From an uncultured Saprospirales bacterium (GTDB lineage: Bacteria; Bacteroidota; Bacteroidia; Chitinophagales; Saprospiraceae), in assembly GCA_937864265.1 (NCBI GenBank), contig CALMIR010000170.1, forward strand, positions 1 to 64,000: 64,000 nt of DNA, read 5' to 3'. The notes under the pieces were generated by a model. It searched no databases and was not told the DNA's origin. It was given only the letters and a program-made list of their open reading frames with translations. A program made the translations under genes and the position numbers. Of this stretch, positions 16,657-26,148 are shown one piece after another. Positions within the stretch are counted from its first letter, which is position 1. The number at the start of each line of letters is the position of its first letter.

Positions 16657-19600
16657 TTAGTTGTCAGGTGTTGAAATTGTGATTGCGACCCTATTTGCTG
16701 TGAGATTAAAATTATAGCGTTTTAAACACTCCGTTTTAATTAGTTTTTCGAAGTTCCAAAGAGCCAGACCTGCTCCTCCTCTTTCTTGATTTTTGAAGTA
16801 ACCACTTCGGTGACTTTCATAGCTGTCTTTTAGCTTTTGGGCGCTTTCGACTTCAAGGATGAGCTTAAATTCTCTTTTTATTGGATCCCATTCACACGAA
16901 TGGATATTAGAGGTATTAGTAGCAGGGCTAAAAAATAAACTCTCTCCTAGGGAAAAAGCGGTTTGAAGTAGTTCTCCATGCCTTTGATCGTTTGGAACGA
17001 TACTATTATTACGCAATGTAGCATCATCTAGTTCAGATTTAGAAAAAAAAGCTAGGTTGAATGGATTGTCACGGTTTGACTTATTTTTCCGCTCGACAAC
17101 TGCACAAAAGACTAAAATTAAAGCCCCAACTGTGATGTTACCTCCAGCGAACCCCTTGAATATTTTATTTATCAATGATTCTTGGTTATATGCCGCGCTG
17201 GTATCGTGCTTTAAACGAAAAAAAAAGTCAGTTTTATCGGACTCCCAATTAAATAGGTTATCAACTAGTTTATAATAAAACGGACGCCATTCCCCTATAA
17301 AATGGAATATAGCTTCTCCAGAATAATAGCCATTCCAATCTTCTTTCGCTTTTTGTACCGACTCCCCAAAATGAATGCCAGGGTAAAGAATTGCATTTTC
17401 ATTTATTAGAGAGTACCTTGAAAGAAAATCCATGGCACCTATTTGTTTATCGCTGTATTCTATCGGGGTTTTAGATTGGGAAACAATGGCTGAAAAAGGA
17501 GGCTCTTCCCCATTTTTAATCGGCATTATTAACAATGCCTCAGCAGGCTCTCCTCTTATGGCGTATTCCTGAACGCCATATTTAAGTCTTTGAGCCTCAT
17601 CTTTTATATCTGTAATAATTACAGGTTGTCCATTTTTAAGAGCATACCCTGTAAAGGTACCTTCTATGTTTTCCAGAGGACCTTCTTGCCACTGTTCGCG
17701 CTCATAATAATAAAGTTTAAAGGAACTATCACCAAATTTGAGCACCAATCCAACAATGTATTTTGATAGTTCATAAGGTTTTAAATATTCTTTGTAAATG
17801 AGAGCTATTTCGAGAGCATTTGGGCTTTTACTTTGGATATAATTTGAAAGTATTTTTAATAGGCCAAAATTTATTTCAGTAGCTTCGGATAAACCCGCAA
17901 CCTGCTTCTCCAAACTTTCTACGTTTGCAAAGTAGCTGGTTTTTTCATGCTCGAAGCCTTTTTCCAACCTCGTTTTTAAAAAATATATCGATAAAAAGAA
18001 CATCAAGAGCAACCCTCCCCAAAACCATAAGCTTAAGTACCACGGAGGGGTAATGATTAATATAATTCTCTCAGCTGGATATTGCCAAACTCCAGAAGTT
18101 TTTACTCGAGCATATACAAAGTACGTGCCATAATGCTCAAAGTTAATGGATTCTAAAGCACCTCTTTCTACTACTTTCCAATCTAGATCTTCAGGCTTAA
18201 GGTTATCTTTTTTAGCAATGGCATACTGAATATTTTCAAGGTCAGCATAGAAGTTGTCATTATTGTTTATTCTTATCTGTAATGATTCATTGTTGTAAAT
18301 AAGGATTATTTTTTTTTCACCAAAACTCAGAGCTTTGGTGTTTTGAAAAAATTCAATGTTAATCTTAGTGTGTAAAGGGTTTTTAAAACGCGCTTCTAGG
18401 ATTGGGGCTAAACTATCCGGGTTGAAGAAAGTAGTGCCACCCTCTGTCCCGAAATATAGATGCATTCCATCATAAGCAACACTGGTGCCAGCTCCGGATA
18501 AGTGCGGTAATCCATCTTGTTCATCTAGAAAGACAAGTCTTTTCTCGCCTAATAAGCAACCCAATCCGCGATCAGTATAGAACCAAACATTATTATTACG
18601 CACAAAGATACTGTAAATCTTATCATTGATCATACCTGCTTTTTTATCAAATCTTTCCTTGATTTCGAGGTAGTATTCATAGTACGTAGCTTTAATTATC
18701 CCATACTTTTGTGTGCCTATCCAAATTATACCATTTTCTTTGTCCTGAGCAAAACAAATAACATCTTTTAGATAAATTGAATCTGAAAGTATGTGGAGAC
18801 TTTCTAGCACCCAATCATTACCTTTACTTCTTATTTTGGCATTAAATAGGCCCTGTTCAAAGGTGCTAATCAAATAATCTGTATTATCATTAGCAGAAAA
18901 AATATTCTCCTCTGCGTAGTACATGCTTTTCAATAAGGAGTCTTGTTTTACTTTACTCTTTAATTTGGAAAATGACTTATCGCTAACATCTAATAAATAG
19001 AATCCGGAGTTTCTTGCCAAAACAATATATCGATTTGTTGTCAATTGTATAGCATGTTCTAAAACTACGTTTTCGCCCAGGTTAGTAGGTATTGTATCAA
19101 TGATAATACTTGCATTATCTACAATTAAGACATCTCCTTTCCCTAGCAGATACCGGTTATTGCCATTTTTAAAGCTGTATTTTACAAGCATTTCTATGGT
19201 ATCTGTTACCGGGCTAAGTTGATTAGGGTTGCCAGATAGGATTTGGCTAGAATTTTGAATAGATGTTGTGATTTCAATGTTATTGCTCCCATTAGCCTCA
19301 ATATGCCAGGCATCTCTACCCGCTGAATTGTTCTTTACTAATAGCTCTCGCCCGAGATGATAAGTCCAAATACTCCTGGGTTTGAGTATCCAGAGTAACC
19401 CACTTTCATCCAAAAGCAAGTCTCTGATTTCATCTTTATCAGGCATAGGTATTCCATGCCAATCTTTTTTTAACTCATCGTAAAAAATCAGTTGACCATT
19501 TGACGTTCCGAAAAATTGTTTGTTGTTTCTGGCAAAAGAAGCCGTTATTTTAGCACCAGGTGCTAATGATAAATCTGTCGGAACTACAGCATTGTTTTTA

Positions 19601-20031
19601 CCCTTACTAGTAGGTGGGGTTATTTTAGCATGAGCATCTCCAGTATATAAGTGATCGCTTTTCTTTTGGCGAGGAATTACGACATAATCCTCTGCATTGA
19701 ATTCAATAACGAGGTTCTTTTCACTATCTTCGTAAATATCCCTAAAAATACTGGAGCCAATGTTGCTGTAAAGCACAAAATGACTGCCTACTTTTCGAAA
19801 AAGACCATTTTCTGTTGCTATCCATATAAAGCCGTCGGCATCTTCATACATAACAGAATTGGTACTTGCATAGAAATCGACTTGCTTTAGTAAGTTGTTT
19901 TCAACAGGTAAAGTGTCTTTAAGACCTTCTTCTCCATCAAGGATTATCTGACCATCTCGGGCTAGCGTATTAGTATAGTTAGAACATAAGAATAGATATG
20001 ACAAAATTGAAAAAAAAAGGGGAGGTCTCAT
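16657..20031 (-). CDS. Membrane sensor: propeller, Y_Y_Y and GAF domains with a degenerate kinase-like end
   Basis: 1124 residues. Order seen: signal peptide; periplasmic beta-propeller with reg_prop-type blades (D-A-D-G-F-I-W-I-A-T-E-N-G-L-F at about 65, I-I-W-I-G-T at about 440, N-V-W-F-Y-T-D-R-G-L-G); a Y_Y_Y-like domain ending Y-G-T-Y-F-V-Y-A-R-V; one membrane helix near 665-690; a coiled coil; a GAF-like domain near 745-880; and a 240-residue C-terminus. Such architectures normally end in a histidine kinase. Here I find no H-box, N-box or D-x-G-x-G; only a final G-G-A-G-L-A-L and N-R-V-A-I-T-I-S recall the end of a HATPase domain. It may therefore signal without autophosphorylation. It is first in a two-gene unit with the receiver-like protein. 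Confidence 0.65.
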   Translation of the reverse strand: MRPPLFFSILSYLFLCSNYTNTLARDGQIILDGEEGLKDTLPVENNLLKQVDFYASTNSVMYEDADGFIWIATENGLFRKVGSHFVLYSNIGSSIFRDIYEDSEKNLVIEFNAEDYVVIPRQKKSDHLYTGDAHAKITPPTSKGKNNAVVPTDLSLAPGAKITASFARNNKQFFGTSNGQLIFYDELKKDWHGIPMPDKDEIRDLLLDESGLLWILKPRSIWTYHLGRELLVKNNSAGRDAWHIEANGSNNIEITTSIQNSSQILSGNPNQLSPVTDTIEMLVKYSFKNGNNRYLLGKGDVLIVDNASIIIDTIPTNLGENVVLEHAIQLTTNRYIVLARNSGFYLLDVSDKSFSKLKSKVKQDSLLKSMYYAEENIFSANDNTDYLISTFEQGLFNAKIRSKGNDWVLESLHILSDSIYLKDVICFAQDKENGIIWIGTQKYGIIKATYYEYYLEIKERFDKKAGMINDKIYSIFVRNNNVWFYTDRGLGCLLGEKRLVFLDEQDGLPHLSGAGTSVAYDGMHLYFGTEGGTTFFNPDSLAPILEARFKNPLHTKINIEFFQNTKALSFGEKKIILIYNNESLQIRINNNDNFYADLENIQYAIAKKDNLKPEDLDWKVVERGALESINFEHYGTYFVYARVKTSGVWQYPAERIILIITPPWYLSLWFWGGLLLMFFLSIYFLKTRLEKGFEHEKTSYFANVESLEKQVAGLSEATEINFGLLKILSNYIQSKSPNALEIALIYKEYLKPYELSKYIVGLVLKFGDSSFKLYYYEREQWQEGPLENIEGTFTGYALKNGQPVIITDIKDEAQRLKYGVQEYAIRGEPAEALLIMPIKNGEEPPFSAIVSQSKTPIEYSDKQIGAMDFLSRYSLINENAILYPGIHFGESVQKAKEDWNGYYSGEAIFHFIGEWRPFYYKLVDNLFNWESDKTDFFFRLKHDTSAAYNQESLINKIFKGFAGGNITVGALILVFCAVVERKNKSNRDNPFNLAFFSKSELDDATLRNNSIVPNDQRHGELLQTAFSLGESLFFSPATNTSNIHSCEWDPIKREFKLILEVESAQKLKDSYESHRSGYFKNQERGGAGLALWNFEKLIKTECLKRYNFNLTANRVAITISTPDN

Positions 20032-20104
20032 GGCGCAGAAATTTCAAGGCAATATACGACCTAAAATTTCTAAAAAATTGGTCTGGAATGGTTTGAAAAT
20101 CAAC

Positions 20105-23100
20105 CTATCCCCCTTTCCCCAACAAACTCCGCCAAAAATCTCCAAAACTGTCGAACTCCTTCCTGTAGCTCAGGCCGGTGCCTACTTCAAGGCGGCTGCC
20201 ACCGCCGATGTCCGGCTCCAGGGTTTGGTAGATTTTTAGCTTGAGGGAGCGGTCTTTGCTGATGGCGTATTCGATGACCAAATCATTGCCCACAAAGGCG
20301 CCGTTCCGCAGGCTGGTAGCGGCAGAGTTGTTGATGTCCACGTTACCGCCGATTTGTATGACCAGTTTGTCGCTGAACAATTCCTGGCGGAGTTGTACCT
20401 GAAACGCATCGCCACCGCCTGAAATGTTGGTGCCCCCATCGAAGTTGAAATTGTTGTATTGGTTGTAAGCAATATCCAGATCGGTACCAGAGAAAGTACT
20501 GCTGCCATCGGATAAGTCTGTGAACAATTCGGACAGCAGCAGCGAAAGTTGGTTGGACACCATCTCGCTCACAGTTTTGTAAAAAATGCCGCTGCCCTGT
20601 ATGGTTGCTAAGTCAGAAGGCAAGAATTGACCGACGACCAAAAGGCCAAACACCTGTCTATTCAGCTCATTGGGGTCGGATTGGATGACCCGCAGCTTGC
20701 TATCTGTGAAGTTTTTCAATGCGCCAACCAACTGTGGGAATTGAATGTCGAAGGTAATATCGGGCTGGAGTAGGTCGCCATTCAAATTAAGTCCCAAAGA
20801 AACGCTGGTTGCTTTATTGGCGTCCTGGCGCAGGGCTTCCGGCGCGCTTTCCAGGTATTCCTGAATGAAGTTGCTGGTCGAAGTGAAGAGGTCTTTGTAT
20901 TCCGCTTCCAGCTTGATTTGTGCTCGGTAAGGATCGCCCGACCAGGTGATGATACCGCCTTTTTTAACGGTAAAACCCTTATTGACCAGGCCATATAGCG
21001 TAAACAAATACTCTCCTTTTTCAATCAAGTAATCGCCATACATCTGAAAGCTGCCATTGCGCGGTAGCAGTATTCGCAGATTGCCCCGACCTGATCCTTT
21101 GATGATATCGCCAGCTTTTTCATCGAAAATGATTTGGCAGGTAGCCTCTTCGCTGATACTTAAATCCATTTCCACACTGATGCCCGTGTTGCCCCGCTTT
21201 GCATCCTTTGCAGTTGAGCCTACGGGTTCAGGCTGAACAAACTTGATATACGTCAGTTCTGATCCCCCTTGGCTCGAATTAATAGGGATGGTTAACCGGG
21301 TATCTTTGCCTACGCTGGCGTTGATATATATGTCGATTTTATTCAAGGGGCCTGTGAAAAGCACATCACCATTGCCAATCGCATGGCCATAAAACATGTC
21401 ATTGTCTCCTTTGTCCGTGTCGAGTGCTAAAAATTTAGTAGTTGTGAGGCGGGCGTCTAAGCCCAGGTTTTTTAAATATTGATGGGTAACCCCGCCACGG
21501 ACTTCAGCCGTATTGCCATATTTGTCTTTTAGGATAGTCTTGGAGGCATCAAAAAGTTGGTTTCCTGCAGTTATATGAGCCCGATCGAAATAATAGCGGG
21601 TATGGAGAAAATCAACCGTAATCGCGCCGTTTTTGGCTTCAATAAAGCCTTCGATATTAGGCTCAGCGGGCAGTCCAAAAATGTGTAAATCGGCTGAAAA
21701 ACTACCAGTTGAGTTGGATATGTTATCGCCGAGCCAATATTCTGCAATGTTCAATGGGAAATTGGTAACGTCTAAATAAAAATCAAAATAATTGGCCCGT
21801 TGAGCATTAGGGATTTTATCACCAGGCCTCAAATTAGACGGATTGAATTTGCCTTCCACGATCATTTGTGCGGTATCGCGGCTGATATTCAGATAATAGT
21901 GCAGGCTGGTATCTTTTAAATTATTACCCGTAACATCCAGACTAAAAGTACCCCAGTCGGAATCATTGACCATAAAAGTATCGGCTAATACCCGGGCATT
22001 GATACCTTGCATTTTAAAAATATTGGCAATATACACTTCCGCTCCAAAACGGCCACCAAAATCCAACTCATCATAATCCCAAAGCTCATCGATTGAAGAA
22101 AAGTCAAAATTGGAAAGCAGTAATCTAAGCCCCTTTTCCTGAGTATCTGTCAGTTGAATGCGCCGATTGCCATTGGTTAGTAAAAAATCTTTCGTATCAA
22201 TAAAACCTTTGCGGAAGGTAATGCTGTTGTTATCGGCTACCAACCAAGGCGTATTGAAAATAATCAGGTTGGATTGCTTGAAACTCAAACCAAAATTCAA
22301 ACTATCTGCTAAAAATAACTTGCTGTCTAAGTTTAAGACATCAATGACCGAGCTTTTATCCGAACTGTAGTTCAAACCGATTTCCAGGGTATCTCGGTAC
22401 AAGTTACAGGTAAGATTGACCGGCTGGAAGCTGGTTTTTTCATTGATAATAGGTTCAACCACAGAAAAGCTAATCTGACCATCGCCCTGGGCGATTTTCC
22501 CTTTTGACCGCAAGTCATTTAGGGCTATCTTATCGTAAACAAAACGAGGAATCTCCAGATTATACTTAGTGGTATTGCTGGTATTATCCAAGCTGCCTTC
22601 AAAGACAGCCTCCTGTATAGGGTGAAGCTTTTCGTCGATGAGGTAAAGCAACTTTTTAGAATCGCGGATATCCACCCTATAATTGAAGCGATGGTCGGTA
22701 AAAGTTTTATTGATGGGCTTTAGCTTCAAACGCGTATAAAACTCCGGGTAATTTTGCTGAAGCAAGCTGAATACCACATCGGGTATTTTCTCCAGATCGA
22801 AGAGGCCTATGATTTCTGCTTCTGCTACATCCGATTGCAGTATAAAACGTTTGCCCGCTTCTGGGTGGGATTCGGAGAAGAGTTCAATAGAGTCAATCGG
22901 GATATTGCCGATGGAGGGATGTTGAATTAAAAATTGGGAAATACTTCCTGTACCATTTAAATTGGAAAAACTCTTGAATGCCAAATCCAACACCACATTT
23001 CCCGACAGGATCAGCTCTTTTTTAGAAATGTTGAGCCGATACAAATCCAACTTTTTGACACTGGCTTTTAAATCATATTTCGGCAAGGAGTCAGCCCAGA

Positions 23101-25003
23101 CGACTTTACCATTAAAGTTGAGGTCAATGTTGTCGTCTTGAATGTTGAAATCTCCCGTAAATCCCTTCGTGTTCAATTCGCCAGTCAGTGTGGCATTATC
23201 ATAGCTGTAGTTTTTGTACTCGAAGTTTTGAACTTCTGCCGATAGGTTGGCGGAGGCATTTTGAGCGGTAATACCTTTACCATCCTTGATCGTTGTTTTA
23301 AAATTGACAATGCCAAAGTTGGGGTTGTCCGACCATTTACCTAGGTCGAAATCGCGCAGCGTCAGGGTTCCAGAGTATTGTGCTTTGTCTCTGCCTTGTT
23401 TCAGGTCCATCCCCATATCCATTTCCGCTTGCCCGAGGGAGGTATTCAACAAACCATAAGCAACAAAATTGGTAAAATAGCCATCAAATTTTCCGGTAAA
23501 GTACAAATTGCCCAAACGACTGAAATTCTCAGGCGGATTAAAGCCCGGCAGCAATTCCCGCAAGGTTTTCATATTGGTCAGCAAATTGGATAAGTTGAGG
23601 TTGAGCAACTCACTGCCGCGGTTGGCCAAGTCACGTGAACTAAATTCCCCATCAATGACCAAGCTATTGTCGTCGCCAGTCATATATAAATTGAGTTCCT
23701 TGCCTTCCAGTTTATTGACCCGACCCTTGAAAATACCGCTGATGCCCAAAGAGCGATCCTGATTGTTGCGGAAAAACGTATTTTCTTTTAGGGCAGGTGC
23801 AAAAGCCATGATGTCTCTCAATGCAACATAAGAATTACTCACATTGCCATACATGGTGACCATATTGTTAAAATCTTCCCAAGCCGGATAGCCATTGTAT
23901 TTAAATTCGAGGGTATCGCCAATACCGGAATAGGGTGTCATCAAAGTCATGCCATGCAGATAGGCGCCATCGCAAGAAACATGTGCTTCGCCTGCACACA
24001 AACTTTGCAGCTCAAAACCGCTGAGTTCGCGCATGGCCAGGTGATTGATGATACCGTCAAAAGTAAGCCCCTCTTCTGAAAATCGGAATTGCCGAAAGTC
24101 CATCTCTATGTCCAACACATCGAGGTGTTCATAATTGATTTCATTTTCCGGTAGGTTATTGAGCGGGTCTTTGCGCCAGTTGTGCAAAACAAATTTACCC
24201 TTTTCCATTTGCAGGTGGTCAATTTGGAATCGGAAAGGGTTTGCGATACTATCTTCCGTAAGTTCGATTGGCGCCTCGTCTGGAATATAGGCGTATTCGC
24301 GTTCGTCAATTCTGATAAATGGGGCATTTAGGAAAAGGGTTTTGGCATGTATGAAATTGCCAGGAAAATCCATTTTTTCCATCACGGCAGAGCCTTGTTG
24401 AATATAGATGGACAACCTTTGCCCTTTAAGTTGGTCGTCTTTTAAAAACTGTACATCATTCAAACGCAGTTTTTCCAGGTTGAATCGAAATGGCTTTTTA
24501 TCCTTTTTAACAACGCTGGTATCCTTCGGCGGCAGCAAGCGATGCAACATCATTTGAAGGTGGTTTTCCTCTTCATCCGCTGCTCTCCTAATGTTAACAA
24601 TAGCACCGTCCAGGCTGATTTCTTCTACGACCAAGCCCTCCAACACATAGACAATCGGATTCAAATTAATATTGGCATACAAGCGCTTGCTGTAAAGCAG
24701 CGTGTCGCCCATCGAATAATCTTTGATGTACAATTTTTCTAATATGAGCTTATCCAAAAAAGCCAGGTTGAGGCGTTCAATGCGCACTTCGGTTTGGAGT
24801 GTTTTATTGAGCGATTCGGTGAGCTTTTTAACCAGAAAATTTTGGACAACCGGAAGTTGGATAACCACGAATAACGTCAACAACAACAAAAGCAGTAGGA
24901 ATACAATCCTGTTAATCCAACGCCAACTCGTACGTCCGATTTGCATCAACCGAGTTTTCCAGTCGGTTTTTTTTCCATTTCCTGCTTTTTCTTCTATGTC
25001 CAT
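20105..25003 (-). CDS. tamB: TamB-like translocation and assembly protein
   Basis: 1632 residues from the ATG at 25003; a TTG four codons upstream lies inside the promoter. TamB homologues span the periplasm and support outer-membrane protein assembly or lipid transport between membranes. Seen: a short cytoplasmic N-terminus, one membrane anchor at about 27-52 (leucine-rich), then more than 1300 residues of repetitive beta-strand sequence with AsmA-like starts (L-T-E-S-L-N-K-T-L-Q-T-E-V-R-I). The C-terminal 450 residues carry the TamB/DUF490 signature (G-N-G-D-V-L-F-T-G-P-L-N, F-Q-M-Y-G-D-Y-L-I-E-K-G-E-Y-L-F-T-L). The length is typical for Bacteroidota. No tamA-like gene is adjacent. Confidence 0.9.
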   Translation of the reverse strand: MDIEEKAGNGKKTDWKTRLMQIGRTSWRWINRIVFLLLLLLLTLFVVIQLPVVQNFLVKKLTESLNKTLQTEVRIERLNLAFLDKLILEKLYIKDYSMGDTLLYSKRLYANINLNPIVYVLEGLVVEEISLDGAIVNIRRAADEEENHLQMMLHRLLPPKDTSVVKKDKKPFRFNLEKLRLNDVQFLKDDQLKGQRLSIYIQQGSAVMEKMDFPGNFIHAKTLFLNAPFIRIDEREYAYIPDEAPIELTEDSIANPFRFQIDHLQMEKGKFVLHNWRKDPLNNLPENEINYEHLDVLDIEMDFRQFRFSEEGLTFDGIINHLAMRELSGFELQSLCAGEAHVSCDGAYLHGMTLMTPYSGIGDTLEFKYNGYPAWEDFNNMVTMYGNVSNSYVALRDIMAFAPALKENTFFRNNQDRSLGISGIFKGRVNKLEGKELNLYMTGDDNSLVIDGEFSSRDLANRGSELLNLNLSNLLTNMKTLRELLPGFNPPENFSRLGNLYFTGKFDGYFTNFVAYGLLNTSLGQAEMDMGMDLKQGRDKAQYSGTLTLRDFDLGKWSDNPNFGIVNFKTTIKDGKGITAQNASANLSAEVQNFEYKNYSYDNATLTGELNTKGFTGDFNIQDDNIDLNFNGKVVWADSLPKYDLKASVKKLDLYRLNISKKELILSGNVVLDLAFKSFSNLNGTGSISQFLIQHPSIGNIPIDSIELFSESHPEAGKRFILQSDVAEAEIIGLFDLEKIPDVVFSLLQQNYPEFYTRLKLKPINKTFTDHRFNYRVDIRDSKKLLYLIDEKLHPIQEAVFEGSLDNTSNTTKYNLEIPRFVYDKIALNDLRSKGKIAQGDGQISFSVVEPIINEKTSFQPVNLTCNLYRDTLEIGLNYSSDKSSVIDVLNLDSKLFLADSLNFGLSFKQSNLIIFNTPWLVADNNSITFRKGFIDTKDFLLTNGNRRIQLTDTQEKGLRLLLSNFDFSSIDELWDYDELDFGGRFGAEVYIANIFKMQGINARVLADTFMVNDSDWGTFSLDVTGNNLKDTSLHYYLNISRDTAQMIVEGKFNPSNLRPGDKIPNAQRANYFDFYLDVTNFPLNIAEYWLGDNISNSTGSFSADLHIFGLPAEPNIEGFIEAKNGAITVDFLHTRYYFDRAHITAGNQLFDASKTILKDKYGNTAEVRGGVTHQYLKNLGLDARLTTTKFLALDTDKGDNDMFYGHAIGNGDVLFTGPLNKIDIYINASVGKDTRLTIPINSSQGGSELTYIKFVQPEPVGSTAKDAKRGNTGISVEMDLSISEEATCQIIFDEKAGDIIKGSGRGNLRILLPRNGSFQMYGDYLIEKGEYLFTLYGLVNKGFTVKKGGIITWSGDPYRAQIKLEAEYKDLFTSTSNFIQEYLESAPEALRQDANKATSVSLGLNLNGDLLQPDITFDIQFPQLVGALKNFTDSKLRVIQSDPNELNRQVFGLLVVGQFLPSDLATIQGSGIFYKTVSEMVSNQLSLLLSELFTDLSDGSSTFSGTDLDIAYNQYNNFNFDGGTNISGGGDAFQVQLRQELFSDKLVIQIGGNVDINNSAATSLRNGAFVGNDLVIEYAISKDRSLKLKIYQTLEPDIGGGSRLEVGTGLSYRKEFDSFGDFWRSLLGKGG

Positions 25004-25012
25004 ATAGGCGCT

Positions 25013-25020
25013 CAAAGGTA
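25013..25020 (-). promoter_or_regulatory. -7 element of tamB, almost at the start codon
   Basis: On the minus strand this reads TACCTTTG, matching TAnnTTTG. It ends 9 bases before the tamB ATG, so the transcript would have a leader of only a few bases. Confidence 0.5.
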
Positions 25021-25110
25021 GCTTTAGTATTCGTAATAATAACGGCTAAAACGAAAGCGGGGTTGTATTGTGAGCAACATCAATTTTATCCGCTCCCAAT
25101 CGATAGCACA

Positions 25111-26076
25111 TCAAGTGACTGATTGGATAAATTCAATGGCTCTGTCTTCTGACCAAAAGGCGCCTTTACCCAATTGGGTGGTAAATCCTACATGTCCGCC
25201 GCTCAATGGCGTTTCGAGAAATAGATTAGAAGATGTCCGCGCTACATCATAAGGATAACAAGGCGCACTGAGAAAAGAATCATCCAATGCATTTACAAGA
25301 AGTGCAGGTCGAGCCAAACGAGGTAAGAAATGTATGCAGCTATTTGCTGTCCAATAGTGTTCAGCGCTCTCAAATCCGTGAATGGGAGCCGTAAAATGCC
25401 CGTCAAATTCATGAAATGTACTTGGCCTCTTTTGGGGCATGGGCATTTGATCATCAAAAAAGGATCGTTTGATCGCTATTTTCTCATTGAGGCTTTTCAT
25501 GAAATTGAGTAAATAGAGCTTGTTGTGCCATTTGTGGATTTCTACATTTGCCGTTATAATGTCGCAGGGTACAGAGAAAGCGACGCCTGCTTTTAAAGCT
25601 TTGGGTAGTCGGCTGGCATTTTCGCCCAAATACTTCAACACCACATTGCCGCCTAAACTAAATCCTACCAACACCACTCGGCGGTAATCTTTTTGCTGTA
25701 AAATGCTTTCCAGTACAAAATGGGTGTCGTCCGTTTCTCCAATGTGATAAGAGCGTAGAAGCCGATTGGGTTCACCGCTACAACCCCTGAAATTCAAAGC
25801 CGCAGCATCCCAGCCCGCTTGGTTGAACCGTTGCACCATCCACTTGATATAAGGCCGCTCTGTGCTGCTTTCTAAACCATGCAAAATCAAAGCAAAGGAA
25901 TCACTTCCCACTACAGACCAATCCAAGTCGATGAAATCAAGATCGGGGGTTGTCAGCCGTTCTCTTTGGTATTGCAAAGCAGGCATAGGGCGAAAAACGG
26001 AGGCATAAATGGTGTTGACATGGCCATTCTTAAAAACGCCTTTCGCCCGATAAGTGGAATGCTCTATGTATGGCAT
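25111..26076 (-). CDS. YheT-family alpha/beta hydrolase
   Basis: 321 residues. It is an esterase-like alpha/beta hydrolase of the YheT (abhydrolase 1/3) type. Visible: the N-terminal N-G-H-V-N-T-I-Y, the oxyanion L-I-L-H-G-L-E-S-S, N-F-R-G-C-S-G-E-P-N, the nucleophile elbow V-G-F-S-L-G-G-N-V-V-L-K-Y, the acid in N-A-L-D-D-S-F-L, and the histidine in G-G-H-V-G-F. The substrate is unknown; relatives act on short acyl esters or lipids. A -7 element TACATTTG lies on the minus strand at 26117-26110 inside a small ACTACA/TGTAGT palindrome (26106-26119), so it has its own promoter. Confidence 0.88.
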   Translation of the reverse strand: MPYIEHSTYRAKGVFKNGHVNTIYASVFRPMPALQYQRERLTTPDLDFIDLDWSVVGSDSFALILHGLESSTERPYIKWMVQRFNQAGWDAAALNFRGCSGEPNRLLRSYHIGETDDTHFVLESILQQKDYRRVVLVGFSLGGNVVLKYLGENASRLPKALKAGVAFSVPCDIITANVEIHKWHNKLYLLNFMKSLNEKIAIKRSFFDDQMPMPQKRPSTFHEFDGHFTAPIHGFESAEHYWTANSCIHFLPRLARPALLVNALDDSFLSAPCYPYDVARTSSNLFLETPLSGGHVGFTTQLGKGAFWSEDRAIEFIQSVT

Positions 26077-26105
26077 TGGTGGTATTTGGGTTGACTGGAC
26101 GCATG

Positions 26106-26119
26106 ACTACAAATGTAGT
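26106..26119 (-). promoter_or_regulatory. -7 element in a small palindrome before the hydrolase gene
   Basis: ACTACA-AA-TGTAGT; on the minus strand it contains TACATTTG (26117-26110), about 34 bases before the ATG. Confidence 0.4.
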
Positions 26120-26148
26120 TATTAGCAGCTATTTTTAAAGAGAAATTG

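Noticed and set aside
16657..20031. Calling the sensor a hybrid histidine kinase with a one-component AraC output
   Set aside because: No histidine box, receiver or AraC domain is visible on this chain; the C-terminus only vaguely recalls a HATPase end.
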